Assembly (NCBI GenBank): GCA_002746425.1
Contig: NVXB01000064.1
Location: 20,353 to 25,968, forward strand
Length of the DNA: 5,616 nucleotides
Direction: 5' to 3'
DNA from: Hyphomicrobiales bacterium
Lineage (GTDB): Bacteria > Pseudomonadota > Alphaproteobacteria > Rhizobiales > GCA-2746425
Below, one piece after another: positions 5,509 to 5,616 of this stretch. Within the stretch, counting starts at the first letter, position 1, and the number at the start of each line of letters is the position of its first letter. A program made the position numbers and the translations under genes. The notes beneath the pieces were generated by a model that saw only the letters and a program-made list of their open reading frames with translations, ran no database searches and was not told where the DNA came from.

Positions 5509-5616
5509 GCGTTTCTCAGGAAGTACACAACACCGAGGATGAACCGGTACAAGGCGCGAGTTCCAGCCCGTTTTTGCTGGTGCCGATCAGCCTGTTTTTC
5601 TTGCTGCTGACTTTTG
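5505..5616 (+). CDS. ABC transporter permease, N-terminal fragment
   Basis: The ATG at 5505 overlaps the ATPase stop in ATGA, and GGGAG (5492-5496) lies 8 nt upstream, so the two proteins should be translationally coupled. The 37 visible residues begin MSVSQEVHNTEDEPVQGASS, a polar cytoplasmic tail. A hydrophobic stretch FLLVPISLFFLLLTF follows, the likely start of transmembrane segment 1. The gene runs off the end of the window. Its identity as the inner-membrane permease of the RbsC-like class is inferred from position after a binding protein and double ATPase plus this hydrophobic helix, because no permease-specific motif is reached. Confidence 0.8.
   Translation, partial: MSVSQEVHNTEDEPVQGASSSPFLLVPISLFFLLLTF

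Overview
The window is a single-direction (+ strand), tightly packed stretch of a bacterial catabolic/transport operon. It opens inside one gene and closes inside another. Base composition is close to half G+C. The codon choice, the ATGA stop/start overlaps and the gene families (RbsA-type double ATPase, Peripla_BP_4 binding protein, AHL-lactonase-like metallo-beta-lactamase) point to a Gram-negative proteobacterium. An alphaproteobacterium of the Rhizobiales type is the best guess, but this is a weak inference because no marker gene is present.

Layout. Positions 1-72 hold the last 23 codons of an unidentified gene. It overlaps a 129-aa SCP2 (sterol-carrier-protein-2)-like protein (63-452). 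Next is a 282-aa alpha/beta hydrolase with a complete Ser-Asp-His triad (517-1365), with a possible 24-codon mini-ORF bridging the gap before it (449-523). Next is a metallo-beta-lactamase-fold hydrolase of the N-acyl-homoserine-lactonase type (1449-2384) with all metal ligands in place and an unusual basic N-terminal extension. The second half is an ABC importer of the sugar (CUT2-like) class: a secreted substrate-binding protein (2456-3640), a fused double-domain ATPase (3712-5508) and the first 37 codons of the permease (5505 onward).

How the genes fit together. The transporter would bring a small, probably polar or sugar-like solute into the cytoplasm, where two unrelated hydrolases (serine alpha/beta type and dinuclear-metal lactonase type) could open an ester or lactone. 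The SCP2-like protein suggests that a hydrophobic or bulky ligand is handled somewhere in the pathway. The substrate cannot be read from sequence. No regulator, mobile element, RNA gene or CRISPR array is visible.

The most notable features are these. Two RNA hairpins flank the binding-protein gene, which also has the best ribosome-binding site and distinctive codon use, suggesting that it is made in excess. The double ATPase is markedly asymmetric: one ATP site looks intact and the other is eroded on both faces. It also has an extra tail of about 84 residues. I found no strong evidence of an entirely new kind of system. The hydrolase-plus-transporter combination is the best candidate for an undescribed pathway.
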